Source of the DNA: Vescimonas fastidiosa
Lineage (GTDB): Bacteria; Bacillota; Clostridia; Oscillospirales; Oscillospiraceae
DNA: 64,000 nucleotides
Assembly: GCF_018326305.1 (NCBI RefSeq)
Contig: NZ_AP023415.1
Location: 62,001 to 126,000, forward strand
Reading direction: 5' to 3'
Shown here: piece after piece, positions 35,964 through 43,315 of the stretch
Numbering within the stretch: position 1 is the stretch's first letter
Layout: each line of letters begins with the position of its first letter
The notes under the pieces: model-generated
Databases searched by the model: none
What the model saw: the letters and a program-made list of their open reading frames with translations, nothing else
What the model was told of the DNA's origin: nothing
Translations under genes and position numbers: made by a program

Positions 35964-36746
35964 TTACACCTTTCTTTTCAAAAATCTTGTGCCCACGGGC
36001 TTGCCCTGGGCGATGTCGTAGAGCAGGTCGGGCTTACTGCCGTTGGCAATGACCATCTCACAGCCGGCAGAGGTGGCGATGACGGCGGCGTTGAGCTTGG
36101 TGACCATGCCGCCGGAGCCCAGGGCGGAGCCGGTGCCACCGGCCAGGGCGTAAATGTGATCGTCCACATTTTCCACGGTGGGAATGATGCGGGCATCGGG
36201 GTTTTGGTGGGGGTCGCTGTCGTAGAGACCGTCAATATCCGACAGCAGCACCAGCAGGTCTGCGCCGATGGCGGCGGCCACGATGGCGGAAAGGGTGTCA
36301 TTTTCACCGATGGTGTTCTCCACGCCGATCTCGTCCGTGGCCACGGCATCGTTTTCATTGATGACCGGCAGGGCGCCCAGCTCCAGCAGGCGGGTGAGGG
36401 TGTTGCGCACATTGTGGCTGCGCTGCCCGTTTTTGATGTCCTCGCCGGTGAGCAGGAGCTGCGCCACGGTGTGATTATATTCGCCGAAGAGCTTATCGTA
36501 GGTGTAGATCAGCTCGCACTGGCCCACGGCGGCAGCGGCCTGCTTGCCGGGCATATCGGCCGGCCGACCGGGCAGGTTCAGCTTGCCCACGCCCATGCCG
36601 ATGGCCCCGGAGGAGACAAGGATGATCTCGTGACCGGCGTTTTTCAGGTCGCTGAGTACCTTGCACAGCTTCTCGATGCGCTGGATGTTCAGCCGGCCCG
36701 TGGCGTGGGTCAGGGTGGATGTGCCAACTTTTACGGTGATCCTCAT
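35964..36746 (-). CDS. proB: Glutamate 5-kinase, short form without PUA domain
   Basis: 260 residues from the ATG at 36746, preceded by AAAGAGG; longer upstream starts lack a site. The amino acid kinase fold shows [10 protein letters not shown] (about 4-13), [25 protein letters not shown] and [13 protein letters not shown]. The C-terminal PUA domain of the long form is absent, as in many Firmicutes. It phosphorylates glutamate for proline synthesis and is the main control point of the pathway. Confidence 0.95.
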   Translation of the reverse strand: MRITVKVGTSTLTHATGRLNIQRIEKLCKVLSDLKNAGHEIILVSSGAIGMGVGKLNLPGRPADMPGKQAAAAVGQCELIYTYDKLFGEYNHTVAQLLLTGEDIKNGQRSHNVRNTLTRLLELGALPVINENDAVATDEIGVENTIGENDTLSAIVAAAIGADLLVLLSDIDGLYDSDPHQNPDARIIPTVENVDDHIYALAGGTGSALGSGGMVTKLNAAVIATSAGCEMVIANGSKPDLLYDIAQGKPVGTRFLKRKV

Positions 36747-36786
36747 GGCGTAAACCTCTTTTCGGTGGGGTAAATGTATGGGAACT

Positions 36787-36815
36787 ATTATACTGTGTCT
36801 TTCTCCGAAAAGCAA
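36787..36815 (-). promoter_or_regulatory. Promoter of proBA
   Basis: On the minus strand TTGCTT (36810-36815) and a perfect TATAAT (36787-36792) are 17 bp apart; the leader is about 35 nt. Confidence 0.7.
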
Positions 36816-36989
36816 GAACCCGGTGGGGGCGGAGAGGGAGGATATATGGGATTTTTTGAGAAATATCCAAATTTATACGATTATTTTACATTATAATATA
36901 ATAATATAAATCAATGAGCCGCAGAAAATCGAGACACATTCTCCTATAATTGCCGGTCATTTTTTCGCTCCGGCGGCGCAAAGTAAAGG

Positions 36990-37005
36990 TTGTCGTCGAC
37001 GACAA
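36990..37005. promoter_or_regulatory. 16-bp perfect palindrome before spoIVB
   Basis: TTGTCGTCGACGACAA, 26 bp before the spoIVB start codon. A TATAAT at 36945-36950 lies upstream. It could be an operator or a leader hairpin. Confidence 0.5.
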
Positions 37006-37030
37006 AAATGAAAAAGCGAGGGGTGGCTGC

Positions 37031-38050
37031 ATGTATGAAGCAAGAGGCAAATCCCTTTGGGGGCGCGCGGCGGCCTTGTGCGCGGCGATTTTGCTGGCGC
37101 TTACAGTCTGCGTCCGGGGCGCCTACGCCCAGGAGAAAACCGTGATCCCCTTGGGGCAGGCAGTGGGCATCAAGCTCTTTGCCGACGGCGTACTGGTGGT
37201 GGATGTGTCGGAGCTGGAGGACGGCAGGAGCCCGGCTCTGCAGTGCGGCATCCGAGAGGGCGACCTGCTTTTGACCTTTAACGGCGAAAAAATCGTTTCC
37301 ACGGAGCACTTGCAGAAGCTGCTTCGGGAAAACGGCGATAAGGAGGCGCAGATGACCCTTCAGCGGGGTCAGGCGTATGAAACGGTGAACATCACCCCCG
37401 TGTGCGGCGACGACGGCAGCGTCCGCCTGGGGGCGTGGATCCGCGACAGCATGGCCGGCATCGGCACCATGACCTATTATGACCCCGAGAGCGGCAGCTT
37501 CGGCGCCCTGGGTCACGGCATTACCGATGTGGACACGGCCCAGCTTATGAGCCTGGGCTCCGGCTCCATTATGGAGACCACCGTGAAAGCGGTGAAGAAG
37601 GGCGAAAAGGGCGAGCCCGGTGAGCTGAAGGGCGACTTTTCCGTGCAGCGGGATGTGGGCACGGTGACGGTGAACAGTGACGGCGGCATCTTCGGCACCG
37701 TATCCGACGCCGATTTCCCCGCTCGGAGCCAGGCGGTGCCTGTGGCCGGTGCCGAGGAAGTGAAGCCCGGCCGTGCGGTGATCCTCTCCACCGTTTCCGG
37801 TGAGGAAATTCGAGAGTATCAGGTGGAGATCGTGAAGGTATTCCGGGATGCGGACTCCACCCGAAACCTGCTGCTGCGCATCACGGACCCGGAGCTGCTC
37901 CAGGCCACCGGCGGCATCGTCCAGGGTATGAGCGGCAGTCCCATTCTGCAAAACGGCAAGCTGGTGGGCGCCGTGACCCATGTGATGATCAACGACCCCA
38001 CCCAGGGCTACGGCATTTTTGCCGAAAATATGCTGGTGCGGGCCGGATAA
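37031..38050 (+). CDS. spoIVB: SpoIVB serine peptidase
   Basis: 339 residues; the ATG at 37031 follows GAGGGG. An N-terminal membrane/signal segment (about 12-34, AALCAAILLALTVCVRGAYA) precedes a PDZ domain (about 55-120; IREGDLLLTFNGEKI) and an S55 peptidase domain with HGITD (His) and GMSGSPILQNGKLVGAVTHV (about 295-314), which holds the catalytic Ser. In sporulation it is secreted by the forespore and triggers pro-sigma-K processing. spo0A, its usual neighbour, is not in the window. Confidence 0.94.
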   Translation: MYEARGKSLWGRAAALCAAILLALTVCVRGAYAQEKTVIPLGQAVGIKLFADGVLVVDVSELEDGRSPALQCGIREGDLLLTFNGEKIVSTEHLQKLLRENGDKEAQMTLQRGQAYETVNITPVCGDDGSVRLGAWIRDSMAGIGTMTYYDPESGSFGALGHGITDVDTAQLMSLGSGSIMETTVKAVKKGEKGEPGELKGDFSVQRDVGTVTVNSDGGIFGTVSDADFPARSQAVPVAGAEEVKPGRAVILSTVSGEEIREYQVEIVKVFRDADSTRNLLLRITDPELLQATGGIVQGMSGSPILQNGKLVGAVTHVMINDPTQGYGIFAENMLVRAG

Positions 38051-38062
38051 GGAGTGAGGCTT

Positions 38063-38275
38063 ATGCAATCAATTTTGATCCGGGACACCACCCGGGCCCA
38101 GCGTGAACAGATCGTCCGGCAAGGCTTGGCCGCCTGCGGCAGCAGCTGTGAGGGCTGCAATGGCTGCGACAATCTGGGCGGCGGTCGGGTGGATGCCTTC
38201 TACCAGCCGTATATCGACGGTGAAAAGGAGCTGTGGGAGCTGAATGCGGAATACCGCCGGGGGCTCGTTCGGTAA
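38063..38275 (+). CDS. Small Cys-rich protein, 70 residues
   Basis: Starts at 38063, after AAGGAGTG, only 12 bp from the spoIVB stop, so the two are co-transcribed. A central cluster CGSSCEGCNGCDN (about 29-41) could bind a metal or Fe-S cluster. The N-terminus (SILIRDTTRAQREQIVRQGL) is helical. I do not recognise a characterised family; similar short proteins occur in Clostridia. It is followed by a strong terminator. Confidence 0.75.
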   Translation: MQSILIRDTTRAQREQIVRQGLAACGSSCEGCNGCDNLGGGRVDAFYQPYIDGEKELWELNAEYRRGLVR

Positions 38276-38289
38276 AAGCGCACAAAAAT

Positions 38290-38326
38290 GTCCCCCGCAC
38301 GGGCCTTTGCGGCCTGTGCGGGGGAC
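38290..38326 (+). terminator. Terminator of spoIVB unit
   Basis: GTCCCCCGCAC-g-GGCC and GGCC-t-GTGCGGGGGAC form a long stem with a TTTGC loop, followed by TTCTCC. Confidence 0.8.
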
Positions 38327-38333
38327 TTCTCCA

Positions 38334-38363
38334 TTGACAATCCGCGCCCCGGTAGGGTACAAT
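38334..38363 (+). promoter_or_regulatory. Promoter of the cyclic-nucleotide-fold gene
   Basis: Consensus TTGACA (38334-38339), an 18-bp spacer and TACAAT (38358-38363). The start site would be near 38370. Confidence 0.75.
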
Positions 38364-38392
38364 GGTAAAAAATGAGAAAGGGAACGGAAAAG

Positions 38393-38878
38393 ATGATCGA
38401 AGGCAAGGAAAAAAAGTTCAAAAAAGGGCAGATCATTCTAAAGGAAAAGAGCTTTGAGCTGGCCATTTACGATGTGATGCTGGGCCGCGTGGGCGTGTAC
38501 ATCAATTACGGCACCCCGGAGGAGAAGCTGGTGGTGGAGATCGAAGCGGGGGACTTTTTGAATGTCATCAGCTTCCTGGAGACCCGCCCCCGGAACACCA
38601 CGGCGGTGGCCCTGGAGCCCACGGTGGTGAAGATCATCAACCATGACAATTTCAGCATCTTCTTCCAGGAGAATCCGGCGAAGATCATGAGTCTTTTGGA
38701 GCATATGTCCGCCCGGATGCGTGCCCTGCAGCGAGCCTATGTGCAGGCCTGCCAAGCTCTGGAGAAATACGCCGATACGGACAAGATAAAAGAGGATAAC
38801 CATGAGTGGTACGCCGAGCACAGCCACACCTATAAATTCTGGGCGGATATGTTCTTCGGCAGTGATGCGAAAAAGTGA
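38393..38878 (+). CDS. Cyclic-nucleotide-binding-fold protein without DNA-binding domain
   Basis: 161 residues. The ATG at 38393 is preferred to one at 38372, which would lie within 2 nt of the predicted transcription start. Residues 5-105 form a Crp-type beta-roll (KKFKKGQIILKEKS; LGRVGVYINYG; IEAGDFLNVISFLETRPRNTTAVAL). A helix follows (MSARMRALQRAYVQACQALE), but there is no helix-turn-helix. It may be a sensor or partner protein. The ligand residues of classical cAMP binders (RxA motif) are not seen. A structured RNA element follows. Confidence 0.8.
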   Translation: MIEGKEKKFKKGQIILKEKSFELAIYDVMLGRVGVYINYGTPEEKLVVEIEAGDFLNVISFLETRPRNTTAVALEPTVVKIINHDNFSIFFQENPAKIMSLLEHMSARMRALQRAYVQACQALEKYADTDKIKEDNHEWYAEHSHTYKFWADMFFGSDAKK

Positions 38879-38892
38879 AAGAAAGCGGGGGC

Positions 38893-39050
38893 CTGTCGAT
38901 AGAGTGGTAGGAATTACGATAACGGTAAGGAAGGGCGTGTGAGGGAAACCCAAGAAGGGAGTCCCTTACCATTAAAATCAATGGTTTTTGAAACTTTTTT
39001 AAGGTTTCAAAAACCTGAGCAGCGTGGTAAAAATATTTTTTTGGCACGCT
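38893..39050 (+). ncRNA. Candidate structured RNA, copy A
   Basis: Positions 38893-38970 align with 40706-40785. Shared parts: CTGTCGATA, a hairpin (GTGGT/ATTAC here), ACGATA-CGG, then a stem GTGAGGG (38938-38944) with CCCTTAC (38963-38969) enclosing CCC-AAGAA-GGG. Compared with copy B, four of the seven outer pairs change while pairing is kept. A 12-bp hairpin GGTTTTTGAAAC/GTTTCAAAAACC (38983-39014) follows. No gene is attached downstream. I do not match it to a known riboswitch class. Confidence 0.65.
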
Positions 39051-39052
39051 AA

Positions 39053-39081
39053 GCACCGAGGCGTTTGCCTCGGCGTTTTTT
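39053..39081 (+). terminator. Terminator after RNA copy A
   Basis: CACCGAGGC-GTTT-GCCTCGGCG followed by TTTTTT. Confidence 0.85.
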
Positions 39082-39110
39082 ATATGGGGGACGAGTGGAG
39101 TATGTGGGAC

Positions 39111-39222
39111 GCGGATTGCCACGACCAGTTTGCGAACTGGTCTCGCAATGACAGGGCTTTGCAAGAGGTGCGGTACAAACCCGGGCGGGCGGACAGAGGC
39201 GTCCGCCCCTACGAATTCTTTG
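39111..39222. repeat. Intergenic repeat block G
   Basis: A nested palindrome in reverse orientation (39111-39155, inner stem GACCAGTT/AACTGGTC) and a GGGCGGACAGAGGCGTCCGCCCC unit (39184-39212). Confidence 0.78.
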
Positions 39223-39239
39223 CAATACAAATTTTTGCA

Positions 39240-39270
39240 ATAAAAAAGGGATGCCGGTGAGGGCATCCCT
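39240..39270 (-). terminator. Terminator of hsp20
   Basis: On the minus strand GGGATGCC-ctcacc-GGCATCCC followed by six T. Confidence 0.88.
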
Positions 39271-39315
39271 ATTGAGGTTTTACGCCGGGGCCATTGCCTT
39301 GGCGTGGGTCTGCGC

Positions 39316-39756
39316 TTATTCGATCTCCAGGCGCTTCGACTGCTTGGCCTCCTGGGTGACCTTGGGCAGGATCAGCTCCAGGACACCTTTGTCGTACTTG
39401 GCCTTGATGTTGGCGGTGTCGATGCCGGCGACATTGAAGCTGCGGCTGTAGGTGCCATAGCTGCGCTCGCAGCACAGGTACTTGCCGCGCTTATCCTTGT
39501 TCTCGTGCTCGGAATGACGCTGGGCCGAGATGGTCAGGACATCGTCGCTCAGATCCAGGTGGATATTCTCCTTCTCAAAGCCCGGCAGATCTGCGGTAAT
39601 CTTGAAGTGGTCGCCCTCGTCGGTGACATCGGTACGGAAGGAGTCGGTGAAGGTCCGGCCAAAATTGGCCCAGGGATCATCGAAGAAGCTCTTTTCGACT
39701 TTCTCGATCTCGCGGAAGGGATCGAAAACACTCAGTGCATGATTACGATTCAACAT
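39316..39756 (-). CDS. Small heat shock protein, Hsp20/alpha-crystallin family
   Basis: 146 residues. The alpha-crystallin domain covers about 40-135 (TDVTDEGDHFKITADLPGFEKENIHLDLSDD by order; GTYSRSFNVAGIDTANIKAKYDKGVLELILPK), and the C-terminal part ends KRLEIE. The N-terminal NHALSVFDPFREIEKVEKSFF is typical. It holds unfolding proteins in a refoldable state. Start follows TAGGAGG. A CIRCE element overlaps its promoter, so HrcA control is expected. Confidence 0.93.
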   Translation of the reverse strand: MLNRNHALSVFDPFREIEKVEKSFFDDPWANFGRTFTDSFRTDVTDEGDHFKITADLPGFEKENIHLDLSDDVLTISAQRHSEHENKDKRGKYLCCERSYGTYSRSFNVAGIDTANIKAKYDKGVLELILPKVTQEAKQSKRLEIE

Positions 39757-39872
39757 GATGATGACCTCCTATATAAACGGTTTGGAATTACTTTTTCTGT
39801 TCCCCTCGGAACAATTATGATTCTACGGCGGAGGTGTGAACAAATCCAGTAATTTCTATGAACAGAATATGA

Positions 39873-39902
39873 ATTTTAGCACTCTTGAGCGGCGAGTGCT
39901 AA
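39873..39902 (-). promoter_or_regulatory. CIRCE operator and promoter of hsp20
   Basis: TTAGCACTC (39876-39884), nine bases, GAGTGCTAA (39894-39902): a perfect CIRCE, the HrcA binding site. On the minus strand it overlaps a TTAGCA/TAAAAT promoter (18-bp spacer). Confidence 0.93.
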
Positions 39903-39955
39903 TTCGGCGGGAAACGAAAAACCGCGGGGGTGGCGACCCTCGCAGTTTTCCGAGT

Positions 39956-40129
39956 TCAGGGTTTGCTGTGGCAGCTTTTGCAGGCGCCGCAGGCACCGCA
40001 GTTGCCACCGCAGGAGTGCTTTCCCTGCTTTCGCTGGCGAATCAAATGGCGAACAATGAGAAAGATAACAGCAAGTAAGAGAAGGGAAATGACAATGGTT
40101 GATAGGTTGGCAGAAAACCAGGATAACAT
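39956..40129 (-). CDS. FeoB-associated Cys-rich membrane protein (57 residues)
   Basis: This small gene reads MLSWFSANLSTIVISLLL, has one membrane helix (about 8-27), a basic stretch (RHLIRQRKQGKHS) and a C-terminal Cys cluster CGGNCGACGACKSCH. This is the exact layout of FeoB-associated Cys-rich membrane proteins, which sit beside FeoB and may pass ferrous iron. The start follows GGAAAGGAG. FeoA and FeoB are not in the window, so here it is separate. Two iron-box-like dyads lie in its upstream region. Confidence 0.88.
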   Translation of the reverse strand: MLSWFSANLSTIVISLLLLAVIFLIVRHLIRQRKQGKHSCGGNCGACGACKSCHSKP

Positions 40130-40258
40130 GGGAAAAACTCCTTTCCGTTAGATTTATTCAGACAGCCGCCACAAGGGCCTCCGGCCGGACGCCGGAGCGC
40201 AGGCAGCGGCAGTGGTCTGCCATGCAGGTCATGAAAGTAGGGAAGATCATTTCCTGCG

Positions 40259-40311
40259 GTTAGATTCATCTAACTGCTACGGAGTTTAGCACATCTAACC
40301 GACATTGTCAA
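40259..40311 (-). promoter_or_regulatory. Promoter with two DtxR/IdeR-like iron boxes
   Basis: On the minus strand TTGACA (40306-40311) and TAAACT (40283-40288) are 17 bp apart. TTAG-CACAT-CTAA (40286-40298) overlaps the spacer and -10, and a perfect dyad GTTAGAT-TC-ATCTAAC (40259-40274) lies just downstream of the start site. The boxes resemble DtxR-family iron boxes. The leader to the Cys-rich gene is about 145 nt. Confidence 0.65.
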
Positions 40312-40456
40312 TAGGTTTTTGCAAGTTTTTTTGCAGACGGAGACGGAAATGGGGCAAAAGTGGGGGAGACGGTCAAGTTGCCGTGCTTTTGCACAAAAAC
40401 GGACGGATTATTTTTATATAGCTAAATGAGAAAACGAGGACTTCCTTAAAAAAGAC

Positions 40457-40485
40457 TTGAAATAGGAAACAAATTATTGTATAAT
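40457..40485 (+). promoter_or_regulatory. Promoter of the surface (TasA/SipW) operon
   Basis: TTGAAA (40457-40462), 17 bp, perfect TATAAT (40480-40485). The transcript has a leader of about 400 nt before the first gene; it contains hairpins (about 40564-40596) and the structured RNA at 40706-40790. Confidence 0.78.
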
Positions 40486-40705
40486 CCATAGCGTAAAAAG
40501 GACAATGGGAAAAATAGTGTATCCATGCAGAGCAGTTGCAGGAATAGGGAGCGGGTCATTTCGGCGCTTTGATAATCGAGCTTTTTAATTGAGCGCAAAA
40601 AACCTGTGATTTCACTGGATTCCTTCAAAGAGCGATGGTATATTTTTTAAGGGTACATGAGTGAGCAGCACTTACTTAAATTATACAGAGATGTTGCGTA
40701 CCGAA

Positions 40706-40790
40706 CTGTCGATAAAGTAGGCTTACTACGATACCGGAAAGGGAAGGTGTGCGCAGGGAACCCAAGAAGGGTGTCCTGCGCTATTATCAT
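40706..40790 (+). ncRNA. Candidate cis-regulatory structured RNA, copy B
   Basis: It aligns with copy A at 38893-38970. The first hairpin is GTAG/CTAC (40717-40729) where A has GTGGT/ATTAC; the main stem is GCGCAGG (40751-40757) with CCTGCGC (40775-40781) where A has GTGAGGG/CCCTTAC. The inner CCCAAGAAGGG is identical. It lies in the 5' leader of the operon, 100 nt before the first start codon, so a regulatory role (riboswitch or antitermination element) is likely; the ligand or factor is unknown. Confidence 0.68.
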
Positions 40791-40888
40791 TTGAAAACTC
40801 TTCAGCGCTTTAAGGACGGAGAGAATCTGATTGCCAAAGCCTTTGCTTTCAGCGAAGAAAGAATAATTGAAGGAGGAGTGAGTCGGAA

Positions 40889-41668
40889 GTGGAGCAGAAA
40901 AAGAAAACCAAGATTATTATAATTATATTGGCTGTACTCCTGGGGCTCAGCCTTTTGGTCCTGGCCGGTACCCTTATCCGCGCCAGGCTGACCGACAGCG
41001 ATCCCGGCACCGTGACCGTGCCGGACAACCTGATTACCCCCGAGGAGGACACCGGAACGGAGGACACCCGGACTCCCGGCAGCGGCAGCGGCACCTCCTC
41101 CGCCCCGGCGCCCGCCCAGAGCGCCGCCGCGGCCCAAAAGGCGGCCACCATTGCCCTCTATAATAAGCACCCGGAGGACAACGCGCCCTTTACGGTGGGC
41201 AATATGTTCCCCGGCGACAGCGAGACAAAGTATTTTTGCGTGCAGGTGTCCTATCACGACAAGGTCACCGTGCATTATAAGGCCGTCGTCCGCCCGGGCT
41301 ACGAGAAATTAGCCCAGGTGCTGCAGGTGCGGGTCAAGCTCCTCACCACAGGGGAGACCCTCTACGACGGCGGAATAGCGGCTATGCCCCAGAGCTTGAC
41401 GCACAAGCTGGCCTCTGAAAGCTCCGTTACCCAGGAGCTATACTATGAGATCACTGCGTACTTAGACACAAGCGTGGGCAATGCATATCAGAGTCAGGAC
41501 CTGATCGCCGACTTCCAGTGGTGGGTGGAGGAAACCGGCAGCCTGGACAACCCGGAAACGGGCGACGCCTTCCGGAGTATGCTGTGGGCCGTGGCCGGGG
41601 TCTGCTCCGGCGGTCTGCTCCTTCTCCTCGTGTTGCGCAGACGGAAGGAGGACGAAGCCGATGCCTGA
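40889..41668 (+). CDS. Cell-wall-anchored surface protein with NPETG-type sorting signal
   Basis: 259 residues from a GTG preceded by AGGAGGAG. An N-terminal membrane segment (about 8-29) is followed by a Pro/Thr/Ser-rich stretch (about 35-85), a beta-rich domain (about 90-215; TKYFCVQVSYHDKVTVHYKA) and a C-terminal sorting signal: DNPETGD, a hydrophobic helix and RRRKEDEADA. This suggests sortase attachment. The central domain is not one I recognise. It is the first gene of the operon; its end overlaps the next start by 8 bp. Confidence 0.8.
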   Translation: MEQKKKTKIIIIILAVLLGLSLLVLAGTLIRARLTDSDPGTVTVPDNLITPEEDTGTEDTRTPGSGSGTSSAPAPAQSAAAAQKAATIALYNKHPEDNAPFTVGNMFPGDSETKYFCVQVSYHDKVTVHYKAVVRPGYEKLAQVLQVRVKLLTTGETLYDGGIAAMPQSLTHKLASESSVTQELYYEITAYLDTSVGNAYQSQDLIADFQWWVEETGSLDNPETGDAFRSMLWAVAGVCSGGLLLLLVLRRRKEDEADA

Positions 41669-42206
41669 GACCAAAACCGCTAAAAAGCTCACCGGGGGCA
41701 TTATCACCATCATTATTCTTGTGATTTGCCTCTGCATCACCACCTTTGCTCTGGTATACACCTCCGTTTCCGTGGAGAACAATCGCTTCCACACAGGGGA
41801 GGTCAAAATCAATCTCAACGACGGCAAGCCCGTGATCCGGGAGCATGAGTTCCGTTTTGAGCCGGGGATGACCGTTGTAAAGAGCTTCTTCGTGGAAAAC
41901 GACAGCACCTGGGATGTGTATTACCGGCTGTACCTGGACAATGTCTCCGGGGGTCTTGCCGATGTGCTGACCGTGACGGTAAAGGACGGGGACAAGGTCC
42001 TCTGCACCGGCACCGCCGGGCAGCTGACCCGGGAGAATGTCACCGCCGCAGAGGATATTCTGCCGGTGGGCCAGCGCCGGAATCTGACCGTGACCTTCCA
42101 CTACCCGGAAAATAGCGGCAACGAGAGCGAGAACCTGGACCTCCTCTTTACCCTGTGCGCCGAGGCCACCCAAACCAAGAACAATCCGAATAAACTATTC
42201 CAGTGA
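41661..42206 (+). CDS. TasA/camelysin-like secreted protein
   Basis: 181 residues. The N-terminal hydrophobic segment (about 10-33) lacks the usual AXA site. The remainder is beta-rich (GEVKINLNDGKPVIREHEF; FRFEPGMTVVKSFFVENDST) and matches the layout of TasA/camelysin (M73) family proteins, where the matrix subunit follows a signal cut by SipW. The stretch VKSFFVENDSTWDVYYRLY resembles the family's conserved strand. The start follows GGAAGGAGG. It is translationally coupled to the gene before it. Confidence 0.75.
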   Translation: MPETKTAKKLTGGIITIIILVICLCITTFALVYTSVSVENNRFHTGEVKINLNDGKPVIREHEFRFEPGMTVVKSFFVENDSTWDVYYRLYLDNVSGGLADVLTVTVKDGDKVLCTGTAGQLTRENVTAAEDILPVGQRRNLTVTFHYPENSGNESENLDLLFTLCAEATQTKNNPNKLFQ

Positions 42207-42233
42207 AAAAACGATACATAAGGAGCAGCGCAA

Positions 42234-42947
42234 ATGAAGGCATGGAAGGTTATCAGAAGCATTTTCGTGTGGCTGATGGTGGTTTTTGCCGTGGGGATGA
42301 TGGTATTCACCGTCATATCCGTGTCCACCTTTGACCGGGCGGATCGGAAGCTCTTCGGCTACAAGGCGTTCATCGTCCTGTCCGACTCCATGAGCAAAAC
42401 CGACTTTAATGCCGGGGATTTGGTGCTGGTCAAGGAGGTTGACCCCGCCACCCTGCAGGAGGGCGACATCATCGCCTACACCTCCCAAAACACCGCAAAC
42501 TACGGGGAAACCGTCACCCATAAGATACGCAGGCTCACCACCGACGCCAGCGGCGAGCTGGGCTTTATCACCTACGGCACCACCACGGACACGGACGACG
42601 AGACCGTGGTCACCTATCCCTATGTGCTGGGCAAATACAGCAGCCACATTCCCAAGGCGGGCACCTTCTTCCAGTTCTTGAAGTCCACCCCCGGGTATAT
42701 TGTGTGCATTCTGGTGCCGTTTTTGGTGCTGATTCTGCTGGAGGGCGTGCGGTGTATTCGCCTGTTCCGCAAGTACAAGGCGGAGCAGCAGGCCCAGCTG
42801 CAGGCGGAGCGGGATAAGATTGCCGCCGACCGCGCCGAGACCCAGCGGATGATGCAGGAGCTGCTGCAGATGAAGGCGCAGATGGCGCAGGAAAAGAGCA
42901 CAGACGAAAAAACGGAGGATAATACCGCCGACACTACCATGTTGTAA
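42234..42947 (+). CDS. sipW: Signal peptidase I, SipW (ER-type)
   Basis: 237 residues. One N-terminal helix (about 7-30), the catalytic Ser in VLSDSMSKTDF (about 50-60), AGDLVLVKEVDP, GDIIAYTSQ and VTHKIRRL, where His replaces the Lys of ordinary signal peptidases, as in SipW and eukaryotic-type enzymes. A second helix (about 148-172) and a charged coiled tail of about 60 residues follow. It should process TasA-like precursors; several with matching signal sequences follow. The start follows GGAGCAG. Confidence 0.9.
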   Translation: MKAWKVIRSIFVWLMVVFAVGMMVFTVISVSTFDRADRKLFGYKAFIVLSDSMSKTDFNAGDLVLVKEVDPATLQEGDIIAYTSQNTANYGETVTHKIRRLTTDASGELGFITYGTTTDTDDETVVTYPYVLGKYSSHIPKAGTFFQFLKSTPGYIVCILVPFLVLILLEGVRCIRLFRKYKAEQQAQLQAERDKIAADRAETQRMMQELLQMKAQMAQEKSTDEKTEDNTADTTML

Positions 42948-43315
42948 ACGCGGAGAGCCGCGAGTACATAAGGAGGTTGCGTTTATGCAAACTGCACAAC
43001 TGGCAAATCCCACAATGGGGGGGGGGGTATGGACGCCCCTGTTAGTCAAAACGACTAATCGCTCTGGGGGAAATGCAAAATGACAAAGCTCCGATTTTGG
43101 CGGCATTGTTCGGAGCTTCGGTTCCCGAAATGCCGACAAAATTATAAAGGAGAAAGCAAACGATGACAAACAGCAAATCCACTAAGCGGGCATTGCTCAC
43201 TAGCGTACTGGCGCTGCTCATGTGTGTGACCATGCTCGTAGGCGCCACCTTCGCGTGGTTTACCGACACCGCATCCACCGGTGTCAACAAGATCCAGGCG
43301 GGGAATCTGGATGTG
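42945..43315 (+). repeat. Duplicated leader/signal segment, copy 1
   Basis: About 370 bp that are nearly identical to 46612-46980. The duplication covers the intergenic leader and the first 50 codons of the following gene (signal peptide region), with a few base changes and a different G-tract length. Confidence 0.9.
42985..43083 (+). CDS. Short leader ORF with an 11-G tract (32 codons)
   Basis: ATG at 42985 is preceded at 8 nt by TAAGGAGG, one of the best ribosome-binding sites in the region. The peptide begins MQTAQLANPTMGGG; the tract of 11 G (43017-43027) sets the frame, which runs on to a TGA at 43081. Just after it AAGCTCCG/CGGAGCTT (43087-43118) and TTTTG-CGGCATT/AATGCCG-CAAAA (43095-43141) can form competing hairpins ahead of the next gene's ribosome-binding site. 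It may be a leader peptide; it is not a known protein. Confidence 0.5.
   Translation: MQTAQLANPTMGGGVWTPLLVKTTNRSGGNAK

Noticed and set aside
39836..40078. An 80-codon plus-strand frame over the CIRCE element
   Set aside because: It overlaps the CIRCE operator and the FeoB-associated gene on the other strand, and lacks a ribosome-binding site.
40153..40227. Short frame MTCMADHCRCLRSG in the iron-regulated leader
   Set aside because: The nearest purine-rich site is too far upstream, and no similar peptide is known to me.
40446..40628. A 60-codon minus-strand frame in the surface operon leader
   Set aside because: It starts at TTG without a ribosome-binding site and crosses the operon's promoter.
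40706..40790. c-di-GMP riboswitch upstream of the matrix operon
   Set aside because: The class I core (GGGCAAACC, ACGCAAAGCC) and the class II pattern I recall are both absent, so I did not assign a ligand.
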